Assembly (NCBI GenBank): GCA_918026815.1
Contig: CAKJVC010000105.1
Span: 1 to 64,000 of the forward strand
Direction: 5' to 3'
Source: Chalara sp. BL73
Lineage: Eukaryota; Ascomycota; Leotiomycetes; Helotiales
Length of the DNA: 64,000 bases
Notes under the pieces: generated by a model
Seen by the model: the letters and a program-made list of their open reading frames with translations, nothing else
Told to the model about the DNA's origin: nothing
The model's database searches: none
Shown here: piece after piece, positions 1 through 12,232 of the stretch
How the letters are laid out: every line of letters starts with the position of its first letter
Position numbering within the stretch: the first letter of the stretch is position 1
Made by a program: the position numbers and the translations under genes

Positions 1-571
1 AGTCACGATATGGTCCATTGCGGAGTCTATCTTCTAAGGAAAAAGATGTGTCTGGTCTTTCATCCATCTCTTTAAATATGAAGGCTCTCTACCTGTAGCA
101 GTTGTATTGTATGCTGCACTCCACGTTCAATCCCAATCCATCAAAGTAGTTTGGCTGCTCCGACAGCCAGACCGCGCTTATTGTTAGCAAGCATGTACAT
201 GTGATAGTAAATGAATAAAGCAGAGACCCAATAATGGCGGGTCACTTAGTGCCAACTATTGGAGAGATTTCAAGCCCTCTACACATCCGCTTAACTGATT
301 CGTAGATGAACCCATGCCAACCCCGAATATGATTCGCGTTTTGTTTTCTGCTCTTTACGAAGTAACTACCCGACGCGAGGGTTTTTGTTGCACATCGTAA
401 CTCCTCCAGAATGGCTCGCGGTTTGGTAATGCCCTACCACACCAACCGCAGTAGCCCATTTGGCTTCTCACCATCTTACCTGGCCAAGCTGTTCAATTCT
501 CAACTTCCTCTCTACTAATATGCCCGCCTCTACATCGATAATATCGACTTAGCACAGTCATCCCACACGTC
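1..571. other. 5' flank of the GID4-like gene, no gene seen
   Basis: No coding stretch with recognisable similarity or a consistent exon structure is visible. It lies directly upstream of the GID4-like start codon and presumably holds its promoter and 5' UTR. It is outside the tandem duplication, so it exists only once in the window. Confidence 0.5.
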
Positions 572-1577
572 ATGCCCACCCGAGGATGGCAGGTTCAGCC
601 CGCGATGAGAGAGGTGGATAGCTCTCTCTATAACACGATCACGATTCCTACAGATTCGCAAGGACCTGATCCAACGGAAGCAAATGCGAGAAACCCATCA
701 AGCGCGAAGAAAATACGCATCGACAAGGAGTCTGCCAACCCTGATAATGTGCCTACCGTGAGTGCAGGAGAGCAGCAGGGGAAAGTGAGCCACTTCCCTT
801 GACCAGCCATAACAGTAGCCCTTCATCCGTGGGTTACGACTTCTCCTACATTCGGGTATGTGCCCGGCCTAGTCGACTAACAGGTAGCTGAACTGGATTT
901 GAACCAATAGCTCCGATCCACCACCTCTTCCTTCTTGCGCGCCGGTAGCAGGTTCCACGGTACTCAAAAATCCGAACTGCTAGATTTTGATGTCCATGTT
1001 GAGATCAAACAAGTCGATATGAGAGAGTCATTTCTGTGCGGATATATTTTGCATTCAAGGTAAGTGGGGAGACCTCTCTGAGAAAGGCGCCTAACATCTT
1101 TACAGGCCTGACCAAAGACCGCCCAGATCTTACAACCTATTTTGAAGGCGAGATAATTGGCACGAAGTACTCCTTCATCACCCATCACCAAGACTGGGGC
1201 AGTACCGCTACAGTAGATCTGCAGTGCTGGGCCGAGTTCCCTGCGTTCATGCCGTTCCAAAAGTTGGCAAGGAAGGGTAACCTCCATATCGCCAACCTAA
1301 GCCAACAAGAGAACATCTTCATGCGATGGAAGGAGCACTTCTTAGTTCCAGATCACTGGGTTCGGACCATTAGTGGCGCAAGTTTCGACGGATTCTACTA
1401 TATCTGTTTCAACCAGGTTCGGGGGACTATTAGCGGGCTCTACTTCCCGAAGAAATGAGAAGTATGTGCTACAATCCAAGCTCAGATGCCACTCTAGTTA
1501 CTAACAGTAGCATGCAACGGCTAGAGTTGAAGCACATCGAGGACCGAGGCTGCTTTGGTGCCATTGAGTTTCGATGA
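572..1577 (+). pseudogene. GID4/Vid24-like substrate receptor of the GID ubiquitin ligase, frameshifted
   Basis: GID4/Vid24 is the receptor subunit of the GID/CTLH E3 ligase; in yeast it binds N-terminal proline of gluconeogenic enzymes and sends them for degradation when glucose returns. Visible family blocks are VDMRESFLCGY, DLTTYFEGEIIGTKY, QENIFMRWKEHFLVPDH, RTISGASFDGFYYICFNQV and a final LELKHIEDRGCFGAIEFR. Exons can be placed at about 572-855, 911-1059, 1106-1461 and 1511-1577, with GTATGT/GTAAGT donors and a CTAAC branch site in the last intron. The frame breaks in exon 1 (around 780-800), at the end of exon 2, and at 1456 where TGA replaces TGTGAG; the last break is absent from the second copy. 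From position 1232 the gene belongs to the tandem duplication. The start at 572 is the first ATG of the frame. Family identity is secure. Whether the breaks are real or sequencing errors is open. Confidence 0.8.
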
Positions 1578-2037
1578 GTGGTGAAAGAACGAAAACCGCG
1601 TTAGCATAATGGCAGTAGAAATGGATTCTAGCAAGGGCTAGCTACTCAGGACTACCTCTCTTATAGCACGTCCTTCAGCTCTACAAGGCGTTGTAACCCA
1701 AGTCCGAGTGCAGTGGCAAGACAGAGCACGGTGAGGTTGGTGGCGGTTGGCGAGCAAATTCTTGTGGCAACAGAAGCGGAAGCAGTAGCAGTAGCAGAAG
1801 CAGATTAGTGAAAATTTGCACGGGGAATGCACGCTGTTGCGGTGCGGAAGAAATGGGCGAGGAAGACATAGAATGATGATTTTTTGGTAGTCTTCACTAA
1901 CTTGAACCGAACGAAGAACTTGTAATCTGAGGGCAATATCATATTTGTCATTGAATACTCCAGGTACTTGTGCTAGGAGACAACATATAATATCCACTCA
2001 GTAAATACGTTACTATCTCCCTTTTCATGCATCTATA
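1578..2037. other. Gap between GID4-like and noxA-like pseudogenes
   Basis: No gene was recognised. A short AGC/AGA-rich microsatellite-like run lies near 1768-1803. The same stretch recurs at 11776-12232 with a few single-base differences. Confidence 0.5.
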
Positions 2038-3515
2038 ATGTTTCTTCAAAATAAAAAGCTAACCTCGCGAGTTGTTGCCTTCTTACAGGCATGCTTGATA
2101 TCTCTAGCTGCCACATTTAGACCTGCTATCAAGTTGGCTATCAAGGAACCATGGCTTACCACAGAAGTACACACCGACGATCACCTTCAAATCACCCTTC
2201 GAACCATTCCAATACGTCCTATTCAAGATACCTTCTCTCATACGTGTGAATAGTCGCGTGAAGTCCGGCCGGCCGAAATTAGTACGAGATTTCAGCTGGG
2301 TAAGGGGGTCCACGGCAGTACCAACGCTGTTGAGCATAATATTTGAGAGGCGTCGATATCGAGTTTCTGCGTAAGAGGTACGTGTGAATGCGTTAGAACT
2401 CATGGCTGTTCACTGATGGTTCCAATAAGCACGGCGATTTCGCTTCCAAGGACATCTTCTGCCGGTGCTCTGTATGGCCCGTCAATGCGGAGTGCTGGCA
2501 TCGTCTGGCCAGCTTGCAAGTCCACTTCGTACATGCCTATTGAGTCGAGGGCACGGGTGAAGTCGCCGACTTGTCGAACGTGGACGGAAATGTAGGGATC
2601 GAAGGGGCAGGATGTGATAGTGAATGGATGCTACAGCTATCTAGATACAGAAGGAACGTTCAGGAATAGCCACCGACCTGCCCTACACCTCATTGAATGC
2701 TTCTTGAACTGAATCCCCATCAGGGTGGTCCTGCACGGTTGAATCGAAAACAGTCTACCATATGGATGGCTCGCGATTCTGGCGATCACGGCCTCTCCGG
2801 ATACACTAACTTGATGGAATACAGCCCACCATCCGGAGGCTCCCAACGCCAGAGGAGTTGTCGTGATCGAAGGGAGAAAAGGGGTTGACCGTATCAGGGA
2901 TGAAGCATCCAGTAGCGTGAGTGTAGAGTGCAAGAAGGAAAGGGATGAAGAGGTGATGCATGTATCAAAAGGCTTCAAAAGATCGCTGGCGAATCATGAG
3001 CCCTTGTGTACATAAGAAGCATATGATCTGACAGGTAATGCCACCGGAATCAGCGTAGTAGATTTTCAGCGCAGTAACCATTCGAATCTGAGTCTTCTCG
3101 ACATTGAAGAAGCTGTAAATATTAGCGCAACGAGGACAGAGTTGGAAGGAAGAGACCCTACTTGACATAGTGGCCACAGCCATGTACAGTAGTCCACAAC
3201 GAGAGCAAATATGCAATCTGTCGATGGAACCACTGCAATTCGTCGAGCGACAAGAATATTTCGGCATATGGGTAGCAGAATCATTGCTCCATTCACTGAC
3301 AAAGCCAGGCCAGCACCTCGTGATATCCAGACAGAAAGTGAGAGTATTGATGCCCGATAGCCTGGGATGGCCCTAAGATATCGGGACTGAACTGGTTCTG
3401 TTTCGGAGACTTCGACACACCATCCGTACGTGAAGAGTCCATGGAACAGGAAATTGAACAATAACTTTGACCCTCGTCTCTGTACCTTGAGCTCAGTCAC
3501 GAACCCCATGCTCAT
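2038..3515 (-). pseudogene. Decayed paralogue of noxA (NADPH oxidase), copy 1
   Basis: Read on the minus strand, broken frames follow the NoxA protein from end to end. In order they are GSKLLFNFLFHG (first helix), SVWISRGAGLALSVNGAM, FFNVEKTQIR, the IQFKKHSMRCRAGRWLFLNV FAD-side segment, TMPALRIDGP, LKSRTNFGRPDF, MREGILNRTY and a degraded C-terminus. Stops and frameshifts occur throughout. Introns appear retained, so it is a decayed gene duplicate and not a retrocopy. The intact relative is at 29922-31744. Compared with the second copy, about 65 bp around 2407, including part of the NADPH-binding GIGVTPWAS region, is missing. Confidence 0.85.
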
Positions 3516-4540
3516 CTATACCTTAACTTGTCATATGGGGTGTGAAGGGCTAACCCAGATGGCGGTACTCAAACTTTTGAACTTGTTCTGTGTAGGGCAG
3601 ATGCGATCGGACACCAGAACTTCAGAGGGCTTAGGCGGCGATACTCATGCAGGATCCACGATGCTCTGGATAAAAGTATGCCATCTGGTATTAGAGCGGA
3701 AGTTCCCCAAGAGCATAACCCAATAGTCTAACCATTCAATAGACAATCGGACGGTTTCGAGGACGGCGCCCTATATATACAACCGGAAGCAATTGGTATT
3801 TTCAATTGTGCTTGCCGGTGCCAATATCCACTTAGCTGTTGTAGATTAGAGGTTAGGACACGAATCATAGCAGAGACTACACTAATAACTAACGAGCCTT
3901 GGATAGAATATGCACAGAGTCGTCGAACAGTGAGACTATCGTACGAGTGTGAAGAATATTATGATATATTGCGAGGTTTTCTCGATTGATGTCTCGAATA
4001 TCATGTGTCGCTCTCGTGACAAAAGGCTGCGATTCAACTCCTGTCAGTGTCTTGGCTCGCAGGGACGAGCCTTGACAGCCACACTACCCCACCAATATCT
4101 GTATGTGAGACTTGGACCTGTGCTTTGGGTAACACTTCGCGCCATGAGGGGATAAAAGCAAGGGTATCTCATTGATTGTTTGTTAAACGCCAGGCACTGA
4201 GGAGTTAATGCCATCCTATTCTTTGGGGACAGAATGGCTAGGCACATACCTGTCAAAGAGCTTGTCCTTCCTAAGAGCCACACCAGCACTGCTGCTTATT
4301 GGCTGAACTGTATCCCAGGGTTTAGGACAAGTATCAGTGAGTGAATTTCAAATATGTAAAGAAAGTATATTGTATCCCTTTTCTTATAAGTACTTTTGCT
4401 TTAAGAGCAAGCTAGATCGCACAAGATTTCTCAAAGTAATTTTGTTGCCCCTGGGCTAAATCAGGCTTCATATTGAACCATCGTTCTGGCCTTGCTGCGC
4501 ATTTAAAGACTACAAAGGTATATTTTGGTATCACTTACGG
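3516..4540. other. Gene-free stretch upstream of the GNAT gene
   Basis: No supported gene. A strong hairpin-forming inverted repeat lies at 4041-4078 (arms CTGTCA and GGCTCG pairing with CGAGCC and TGACAG). An identical stretch is present at 13776-14800. Confidence 0.5.
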
Positions 4541-5462
4541 ATGTACCGATGGTCTTCGCTGTCTCGTATGTACATAGCACAAGCTGTCCAACACTCTGCT
4601 AACCATCGGTCGATTCACAGCATTCTTCTCATTCCTACGCGCAAACCTGGTCCTTCCACCTTCAACACCGAATTCGAACACTTCAACCCCTCTTGTCAGC
4701 CCATCCTCGCAGACGCTCCCACCACTAGCCCCTTCCCCAGTCGGAACCATAGCAGCCATCAACGCCGGCGGTGGAATCCTCTCTACTAAAATTCTCGACT
4801 CTATTCCTCTCCTCACAACAATCACTCTAAGTTCCCTACCCGACAAAGTCGCAGCTCTAGAACTAGTCGCTGATTCTATCGCTGAACAACGCCACCTTGC
4901 GTCCCGCGCTGTCATCTTTCATCCTATCACTATAGTAGGATATGCCATACTCTTGGGAATCGTCTGCCAACTTATATATACTGAACGTGAGTATCTCGTC
5001 ATCGTAGCCACTACATCTGCTGCGGCAACGATGGCGTGCCTGATTCTTGTTATTACAAACGGATATGTCAATCTTGCAGAAGAGTTCTTACTGAAGTTCT
5101 CGAAAGATAAAGGAGAAAATGATATGATAATTGGATCGCGATACTCCGATGAGATTATTGGTGCATTGATCTTGAGGTTGGAACGGAATGGAAATAGAAA
5201 AGACAAGAAGATGAAGAGTGGGAAGACCAGAGGAGAGGGCATTGTAAGAGCCTGGACTACGAGACCTAGGTACAGGGGAGCCGGCGTTGGGACAGCGGTG
5301 TTGGAGGAGGCAGTTAGGGCAACGAGGGAGAAGCTGGGGAAATCGGCGGAGGTGAGGTTTGCGGCTGAGCATGCGAATGGCAAGATGATTCTGCCGGAGT
5401 TGTTTAATGAGGTGTTTCGGAGAAGAAGCGACGGCCGCCAGGACATTAACGAGCGTAGTTGA
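4541..5462 (+). pseudogene. GNAT acetyltransferase with two membrane helices, copy 1, C-terminal frameshift
   Basis: Two exons (4541-4565 and 4621-5462) flank a classic fungal intron with a GTATGT donor, GCTAAC branch and CACAG acceptor. The protein has a proline/serine-rich N-terminus, a conserved segment ending LPDKVAALELVADSIAEQR, two hydrophobic helices (about VIFHPITIVGYAILLGIV and LVIVATTSAAATMACLIL) and a GNAT acetyl-CoA-binding motif RYRGAGVGTAVLEEA. Compared with copy 2 it lacks GG near 5428, which changes the last residues and ends the protein early, and it lacks one in-frame codon near 4711. The GNAT core is intact, so the product might still fold. Substrate unknown. Confidence 0.7.
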
Positions 5463-6731
5463 AAGAATGGAACCTGGAAAATAAGAGGGAATTATCCGGG
5501 TATCTTCAGAGGGCCTCGCTCTTTTGTACCAAGGCATTCTGTTGCTCGCGAAATAGTGTACTACATAGTATACATTTTCTAGAACATGTTGCCCCGATGT
5601 GAATCTGGCGCGAAATATTGCTAGTTCGGCTTCGTAAGATCTTGTTGATCTCTGCACTGATCTCGGGTGGGAGTCATTTTGTATTCGGATTGATGGTTGA
5701 TCCTTGTTGTCACGCAATGGTTTATCTCCAACGCTCTCCAGGAGCAGTTGTTTTGTTGACGCTATGGATAAGATTCGTTAACATGGAATATGTCGGCACG
5801 ATTATCGTCGAGACACATGTCCGCCGCGCAAACGAGAAATGAATGTACTGTACGTCGCGAGCACAGCGCCCGAAGCGACCACCTACTTGCCGCAGTATTC
5901 TGTGCTTAGGGGCCAATTGGCTAACAGAACGCCTCTTCGTTCCAAATCTGCCGGTTTTGTTGTGTACTGGCGTGATAAGTGGCCTGATAGTGTAAGCCAC
6001 ACTGATTAGAGCAATAAAGTTTATCCATCCAATATTGAACTTTCACACTTCACTTTCAACACAGCAAAAGTAGTAGATATTTCAGGTTAGCTGCTAGCCA
6101 AATTATTAAGACTACTGTACTCGATATTTCACATTAAGAGTTGTTCGTTTATAGAAACCTGGGAAACAAGCTATCTAATGGGGACACTAGCAGCCTTAGC
6201 GCAATGAGGTTTTGCGTCGAAATATGCAGACCTTGCGCCTTAGTACCATGCAGGTCTGCCGAGATTCGTAGTTGGTTGCAGATACCGCCATAAGGGTCGT
6301 GACTGTTGCATTTCTTCACCCAGCCCGCGGAGCAAACGCTTTGGTGTCCTCCTCCCTTGAATTTGGTTTCTTTATTCGGCATCCAGTCAATTGTATTCGA
6401 GAGCATCTCCACCTTGAGCCTCGTCTATCCACTCCAGTATAGGGCCATCATATCATTGTAGAGTATTTTCGTATGATACGAGTAAGAACTGGGTATAAGC
6501 TCAAGCGCTTTGCAAACAATTCCTATATACCAGCTTATATCTAGTCCTCTCTCCGCAGTCTTGATATGTCACGACGACGATTCAACCACATCACAACTGC
6601 AACACACGGCTGATCACCTTATCTATTCGAGCCTCATTCCCTGCAGCTCAAATTATATCTTGCCTAAGCTAAGAATCTACACATTTGTAGGAGTGAAGTT
6701 AGTCTTAACTTACTAGAGTCGTCCTCAACTA
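5463..6731. other. Gene-free stretch between GNAT and bHLH genes
   Basis: No coding region with recognisable similarity or plausible exon structure was seen. It recurs nearly identically at 15750-16996. The right part is the presumed promoter of the SREBP-like gene. Confidence 0.45.
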
Positions 6732-8057
6732 ATGGCGAAATCTGCCACTCAACAACCCCCCGTCGGCTACTTCTCATTGTTAACACAGAAATATCAGGTT
6801 AGTGTCCTTATTCTTCACGTTACTTAACGATTCCATCTCTCAAGCATAACATGAGCCATCCAGGCTTGGGAACTGTTGCTTACCTGGCACACTGAATCAC
6901 CCTACTCATTTTGAGCTATCAAATAGAAAAGCAACCCATCCGAGTCCAGTTCTGCTGCTTACGAACGATCATTGACACCACTTGAGTTGTGTGACGAAAT
7001 CTTCCTCTCACCAGTCTCTCCAAGCCTCGAGTGTCCATCGTACAAGCGACTAAAGAGACAAGACAAGTCGGGACAGATATTCAACTTCGACTGGATGGAC
7101 TGGGACGAGCTAGATCCGGCGGATAATCCTCTGTCGCCAACTAGCGACATCTCCTAAGCTGAAGGAAGAACCGCAATCACCTAAGCTGCCAGCGTTATGC
7201 CAACGATCATCGGGGAGCATCACTCCGGCCCGCATCCAGCAGGATACATCTACCCTATCCCGCAGTCCATCAATCTCAGAAGTGCCATTGTTCCAATCAC
7301 CATCCGCTCTTCTCTCCTCTAATCACAGACCCGCCTCAGAACCTCCTATTTCCTACACACCCTCCCGGTCCACACCTTCGGCAACCCTTGCCACAAGACC
7401 GTTTACCTGCCTCACTCCACAAGAAGAATCACAACTCTGCGCCATCGCCATGCCATCACTCTCCCTCAATACCTCGCAATCAAACGGCCTCTTGCAAACA
7501 TACTCTCCAACCTCCGCCTCGAGTCCCGAACCACCGTCTAGGTTTGAGAACTGTAGGAAAAGGAAGTCCTCAGTAGAAGACGATGACGATGAGGATGTGT
7601 CCGACTCCGGAATGAGGAATGAAAAGCCGGTGAAGAAGACAACGCATCCCATGAACGAGAAGCGGTATCGCACGAATCTGAATGACAAGATCGCCGTGTT
7701 GAGGGATTCAGTTCCGAGCCTGAGGGTCGTGGGTAAAAATGGCCAAGCAAAGGAAGAGGATCTTCAGGGCTTAAAGCCTGCGGATAAGTTGAACAAAGTA
7801 TCTTAACTCTTTATGTTCTTGTTTGAGAATCCTGTGTTAATGAACCATAGGCAACGGTGCTCTCCAAAGCAACAGAGTACATAGTCCACCTCGAGAAACG
7901 CAACAATGCTATGCAGAAAGAATACGCAGTCCTGAAGTCCCGCGTCGAGGCCTTCGAGATCTTGATGCAGAACCGACAGACGCAATCACGGGAGCGAACC
8001 AATAATTCAAGGCAGGCGCAGCAGCAACCTTACGGTCACGATAGGATCTTGAGTTAA
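6732..8057 (+). pseudogene. SREBP-type bHLH transcription factor, copy 1, frameshifted
   Basis: Three exons fit: 6732-6797 (less certain), 6927-7797 and 7851-8057. The bHLH contains the tyrosine diagnostic of SREBPs in the basic region (MNEKRYRTNLNDKIAVLRD). Its helix 2 is split by an intron between DKLNK and ATVLSKATEYIVHLEKRN. The N-terminus has an acidic-aromatic FNFDWMDWDE patch. No membrane helices follow, unlike SrbA-type precursors, so it resembles the soluble SrbB-like class. Copy 1 lacks TC near 7154 and further bases near 7310-7360 and 7732, which shifts the frame. It retains AGG where copy 2 has a stop. Family call is firm; the activity of this copy is doubtful. Confidence 0.8.
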
Positions 8058-8912
8058 GTCCATCATTGGACCGAGAGAAGGGATGGAAAATAGAGGGAGG
8101 GAAATTCGTTTCTTGCATGGTATTTAGGGTTATGCATCATAGGAGTTAAAGTCTGACGCCCCCTCTTCGGTTGGGAGTGCGAAGTAGAGCAAGGGAGTCA
8201 GATTTGCATCTTGTGATTTGAAATTTTGGATATGGCTTTAGGATGGGATGAGATGGAATAGATACTCCCTACATTTTCATGGTGGAACAGGAAAATTGGG
8301 ATTACAGGGATGAACAGCCCGTTTTATATAAGTCGAATGATCAATGTTAAACAGATATGTCAAGTCTCACACAGCACCAGTAATCTAATTGAGCATGTGA
8401 TCGGCGACTAGTAGGGCTAAATGTTCTTGGCACAGGTTCACTGGATCATACAGCAACTGAGCGAACTGAGAGAGCCAAGCGCGAGAGGGATGAAGGGTTC
8501 ATGGTGTCTTCTACAATTCAGCTTAGAGATCATGTGTGCCACTTGAAATATAACCTCAACATCACAGGCCATTCGCAGTAGAAATATAGAAATGCGATGA
8601 ACTAGCTTCAGCCCACAACCTGTTTTCCCGAATCGCCCTCTTCGTCATGAATCCACCTCGTCTCCCCGTCCACCTCCGAAGCTCCGTGTAGTTTTCGCTG
8701 CACTCAAGCAGGAAACCCCTTCTCTATTTCCTCGGTCAAACCCAAGCGGCTACTTAGCATCATCCCGAAGCCAGAACCGAAGAAAGTATGTCGGCCGTCA
8801 ATGCTATAAGATAAGCTGTCGACCTGGTTCACTGCAAAGTCTTGAGCCCTCAGACCAAGAAGTCTCCTGCTATCATCTTCTGCCTCAAACTGTCCATTCA
8901 TAACCCAGAAAT
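8058..8912. other. Intergenic: bHLH 3' flank and PEPCK promoter, copy 1
   Basis: No supported gene. It separates the bHLH stop from the PEPCK start and must hold the PEPCK promoter if that copy is transcribed. The equivalent in copy 2 is 18331-19199. Confidence 0.45.
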
Positions 8913-10392
8913 ATGGCCACAAATACGGTCAACAAGACCACGCTCCATCCCAGTGGTGTTCGGTAGGTACAACCTCAAGTTGCTATTGCCATCGTCGGCG
9001 TGATTTTTCCGGCCGGTTTACAGATACGTCTTACAGGCCTGTTAGAGAGCACACAGAGCTCGAGGAGGAGCTTCACGAAAAGGCACATATCGACTACGAC
9101 CATGTAGCTATCGTACGTACACAAACCTCAATTACTACCACCTCTACTAACCTCCGCCTCTACTAGATTCCAAATCCTAGTGTTGCTGCCCTCTACGAAG
9201 ATGCTCTTGTCTACGAAACTGGCTCGGCCATTACATCTGCTGGTGCCCTCACAGCATACTCTGGAGCGAAGACTGGTCGATCACCCCTAGATAAGCGTAT
9301 CGTGAGGGAGCCAAGCTCAGAAAACGAGATATGGTGGGGACCCGTGAACAAGCCAATGACGACTGATGTAAGAGCATATCTTTCAACGCCTACGCAAACA
9401 TCTAATCTTTCGCTACCTTCATGTTTCCCTGCTTCAACAGGAGAAGACGAGTGGGCATTGATTTGGCTGCCTCACTCCCGTCCGACTAGCGTCCACGCGC
9501 TGTCGGAAGATCTCCATCTCCACACTTTCCTTGCTTGATCTGCGCGTGCTGGCGCTGACTTTGACCCCTGCAGATCTGGAGAATTAACCGTGAACGAGCC
9601 ATTGACTACCTTAATACAAGAAATCGTATCTATGTTGTCGATGGATTCGCAGGGTGGGACGAGAAGTACCGAATCAGGGTCCGGGTCGTATGCGCTCGGG
9701 CCTACCATGCTCTCTTTATGCGCAATATGCTCATCCGACCTGATCGAAAGGACCTAGAGCACTTTCACCCAGATTATACCATCTACAACGCTGGATCATC
9801 CCCAGCCAACAGATTTACTGAGGGGATGACCTCGGCAACATCTGTCGCGATAAACTTTGTTGACAAGGAGATGGTTATCCTCGGCACTGAATACGCTGGA
9901 GAAATGAAAAGGCTGTTTTCACTGTGCTCTTTTATGAGATGCCTGTCAAGCACAACGTCCTAACCCTCCATTCTTCGGCAAATGAGGGCAGAGACGGCGA
10001 CGTCACGCTCTTCTTCGGACTTTCTGGTACTGGCAAGACCACGCTCTCAGCTGATCCAAACCGTGCTTTGATCGGCGACGACGAGCATTGCTGGAGTGAT
10101 CATGGTGTTTTCAACATCGAGGGTGGGGTAAGTGTCTAGAATAGCCCTCTACGCAAGCCAACACTGATATATTACAGTGTTAAGTGCAATGGTCTTTCCG
10201 GAGAGAAAGAGCCTGACATCTTCAATGCGGTAAGGTTCGGTTCAGTTCTTGAGAACGTTGTCTTCAGCCCCGAGACCCGTCTTGTTGATTACGACGATGC
10301 GACTTTGACCGAGAACACTCGCTGGTATGATTAGATTTGGTGACGTTCTAGCCTCATTGCTGACTACCCACAGCGCATATCCAATTGAATAT
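8913..10392 (+). pseudogene. ATP-dependent PEP carboxykinase, copy 1, truncated
   Basis: This is the 5' two-thirds of the PEPCK gene. It begins with the first exon at 8913 and stops after the sixth exon's start, at the point where a MULE sequence begins (10393). The P-loop [10 protein letters not shown] and the kinase-2 GDDEHCW motifs are present. Compared with copy 2 it has a missing A near 9907 (KKAVF becomes a shifted frame) and five bases missing near 10178 (the ATGCC of CYAKC). It has no 3' end, because the duplication junction lies inside the MULE. It cannot encode a complete enzyme. Confidence 0.9.
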
Positions 10393-11423
10393 CGACAATT
10401 TACTAACCTACCACTCAAAAATCCCGATATTACTGAGATACCACCCAAAAAGTTTTTATTACCAACCTACCACCCTAGAGTATATAATTACTGAACTACC
10501 ACCTTGAAAATTGAAGCTATTCCCAATCGAACTACGTACATAATCACCTGCATATTGTGACTCTGCTTTACATACGCCATCCCACAATGAAATTGAAGCA
10601 ATTCCTAATCATTTTGCACTTACTCCCAAAGCTATTTGAACTGTTTCAAACCTGATTTCAGAAGCTATTCGCAGTCCTTCACAATGCAACTCGGCGACCA
10701 ATTTGAGTCAATTGACGCTGCCCGTGAGGCAATCAAGACCTACGTTTTAGGCCAAGGCGAATCCTACAAAACAGTCTCGTCGGACAAAAGTCGGTATATT
10801 CTTGCTTGCAAAGATCGTGAATGCAAGTTTCGTATTCGAGCTACTCGGTCTAAGAAAGATATCATTTCAATCACAGTATTAGTTGCTCACTCCTGTACAC
10901 CAGCCACTCATTATAACACGAAGCAATCGTCCTCAGTGCAATTCCTTAAGTCACATCACCGCGCTAGTGTTATTGATAACCGTAACATCACTCCTGCTAC
11001 TGTACGAGCCAATGAACGTCTACAATACAGTAACAAAATCAACTATATGCAAGCCTGGCGTACAATTCAAGCCTTATTGGTTGAGATTGACGGCGACGAA
11101 GCGGACTGCTTTGCCAAGTTCCCTGCTTACATTGAGCGCTATAAGGCTGCAGACCGGCGCAATTTCGCCCAGATTAAACTCTCTGAAAGAGGCAATTTTG
11201 AAGGTGTATTCTTTTGTCCAGCTGGTTGTATTAAAGCTTGCAGCCAGTTACGTGCCTTCATTGCAGTCGATGGCACGCATACACGGTCCAAGTACCGGAT
11301 GCAGCTATTGATAGCTTGTGGTATCGACGCCAATAATAATGGTGTGCCACTGGCTTGGGCTTTAGTGCCTATTGAAGACGAATATTGGTGGACATGGTTC
11401 TTTGAGCAGCTTTATATTGCTCT
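10393..11423 (+). mobile_element. 5' fragment of the MULE element, copy 1
   Basis: This is the left TIR and the first 247 or so codons of the MULE transposase (ATG at 10684), identical apart from a one-base homopolymer change to the full element at 20687-23173. It ends abruptly at the duplication junction. The reading frame runs through the junction into GID4 sequence and stops at 11472, creating a chimeric open frame. The DDE triad is incomplete, so the fragment cannot be autonomous. Confidence 0.92.
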
Positions 11424-11775
11424 CCGAGTTCCCTGCGTTCATGCCGTTCCAAAAGTTGGCAAGGAAGGGTAACCTCCATATCGCCAACCTAAGCCAACAA
11501 GAGAACATCTTCATGCGATGGAAGGAGCACTTCTTAGTTCCAGATCACTGGGTTCGGACCATTAGTGGCGCAAGTTTCGACGGATTCTACTATATCTGTT
11601 TCAACCAGGTTCGGGGACTATTAGCGGGCTCTACTTCCCGAAGAAATGTGAGAAGTATGTGCTACAATCCAAGCTCAGATGCCACTCTAGTTACTAACAG
11701 TAGGATAGCATGCAACGGCTAGAGTTGAAGCACATCGAGGACCGAGGCTGCTTTGGTGCCATTGAGTTTCGATGA
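11424..11775 (+). pseudogene. GID4/Vid24-like gene fragment (3' exons only)
   Basis: Only the C-terminal two exons of the GID4-like gene are here (about 11424-11654 and 11709-11775), fused to the MULE fragment. The donor GTATGT after CEN and the acceptor GGATAG are intact here, which copy 1 lacks. One G is missing near 11614 (four Gs where copy 1 has five), shifting the frame before GLYF. With no promoter or N-terminus, it is non-functional. Confidence 0.85.
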
Positions 11776-12232
11776 GTGGTGAAAGAACGAAACCGCGTTA
11801 GCATAATGGCAGTAGAAATGGATTCTAGCAAGGGCTAGCTACTCAGGACTACCTCTCTTATAGCACGTCCTTCAGCTCTACAAGGCGTTGTAACCCAAGT
11901 CCGAGTGCAGTGGCAAGACAGAGCACGGTGAGGTTGGTGGCGGTTGGCGAGCAAATTCTTGTGGCAACAGAAGCGGAAGCAGTAGCAGTAGCAGAAGCAG
12001 ATTAGTGAAAATTTGCACGGGGAATGCACGCTGTTGCGGTGCGGAAGAAATGGGCGAGGAAGACATAGAATGATGATTTTTTGGTAGTCTTCACTAACTT
12101 GAACCGAACGAAGAACTTGTAATCTGAGGGCAATATCATATTTGTCATTGAATACTCAGGTACTTGTGCTAGGAGACAACATATAATATCCACTCAGTAA
12201 ATACGTTACTATCTCCCTTTCATGCATCTATA
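11776..12232. other. Gap between GID4 fragment and noxA-like pseudogene, copy 2
   Basis: Duplicate of 1578-2037. No gene recognised. Confidence 0.45.

Larger units (their letters stand above)
1232..11423. repeat. Tandem segmental duplication, copy 1 (about 10.2 kb)
   Basis: This stretch recurs almost unchanged and in the same orientation at 11424-21720. It starts inside the third GID4 exon and ends inside the MULE transposase, where the sequence jumps straight back to the GID4 exon at 11423/11424. The only shared bases at the breakpoint are CC, so the junction has 2-bp microhomology. Long parts are identical (for example about 2600-4940 against 12860-15200). The lengths differ by about 100 bp because of scattered short indels and one block of about 65 bp near 2405. 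Confidence 0.95.

Noticed and set aside
4041..4078. Strong hairpin CTGTCA..GGCTCG..CGAGCC..TGACAG
   Set aside because: No U-run, conserved context or nearby gene end makes it a terminator or structured RNA. It is mentioned only as a hairpin in a gene-free stretch.
8704..8922. 72-codon minus-strand frame just before the PEPCK start (also at 18925-19209)
   Set aside because: Overlaps the PEPCK promoter and start codon; its C-terminus changes between the two copies through indels, so there is no sign of selection.
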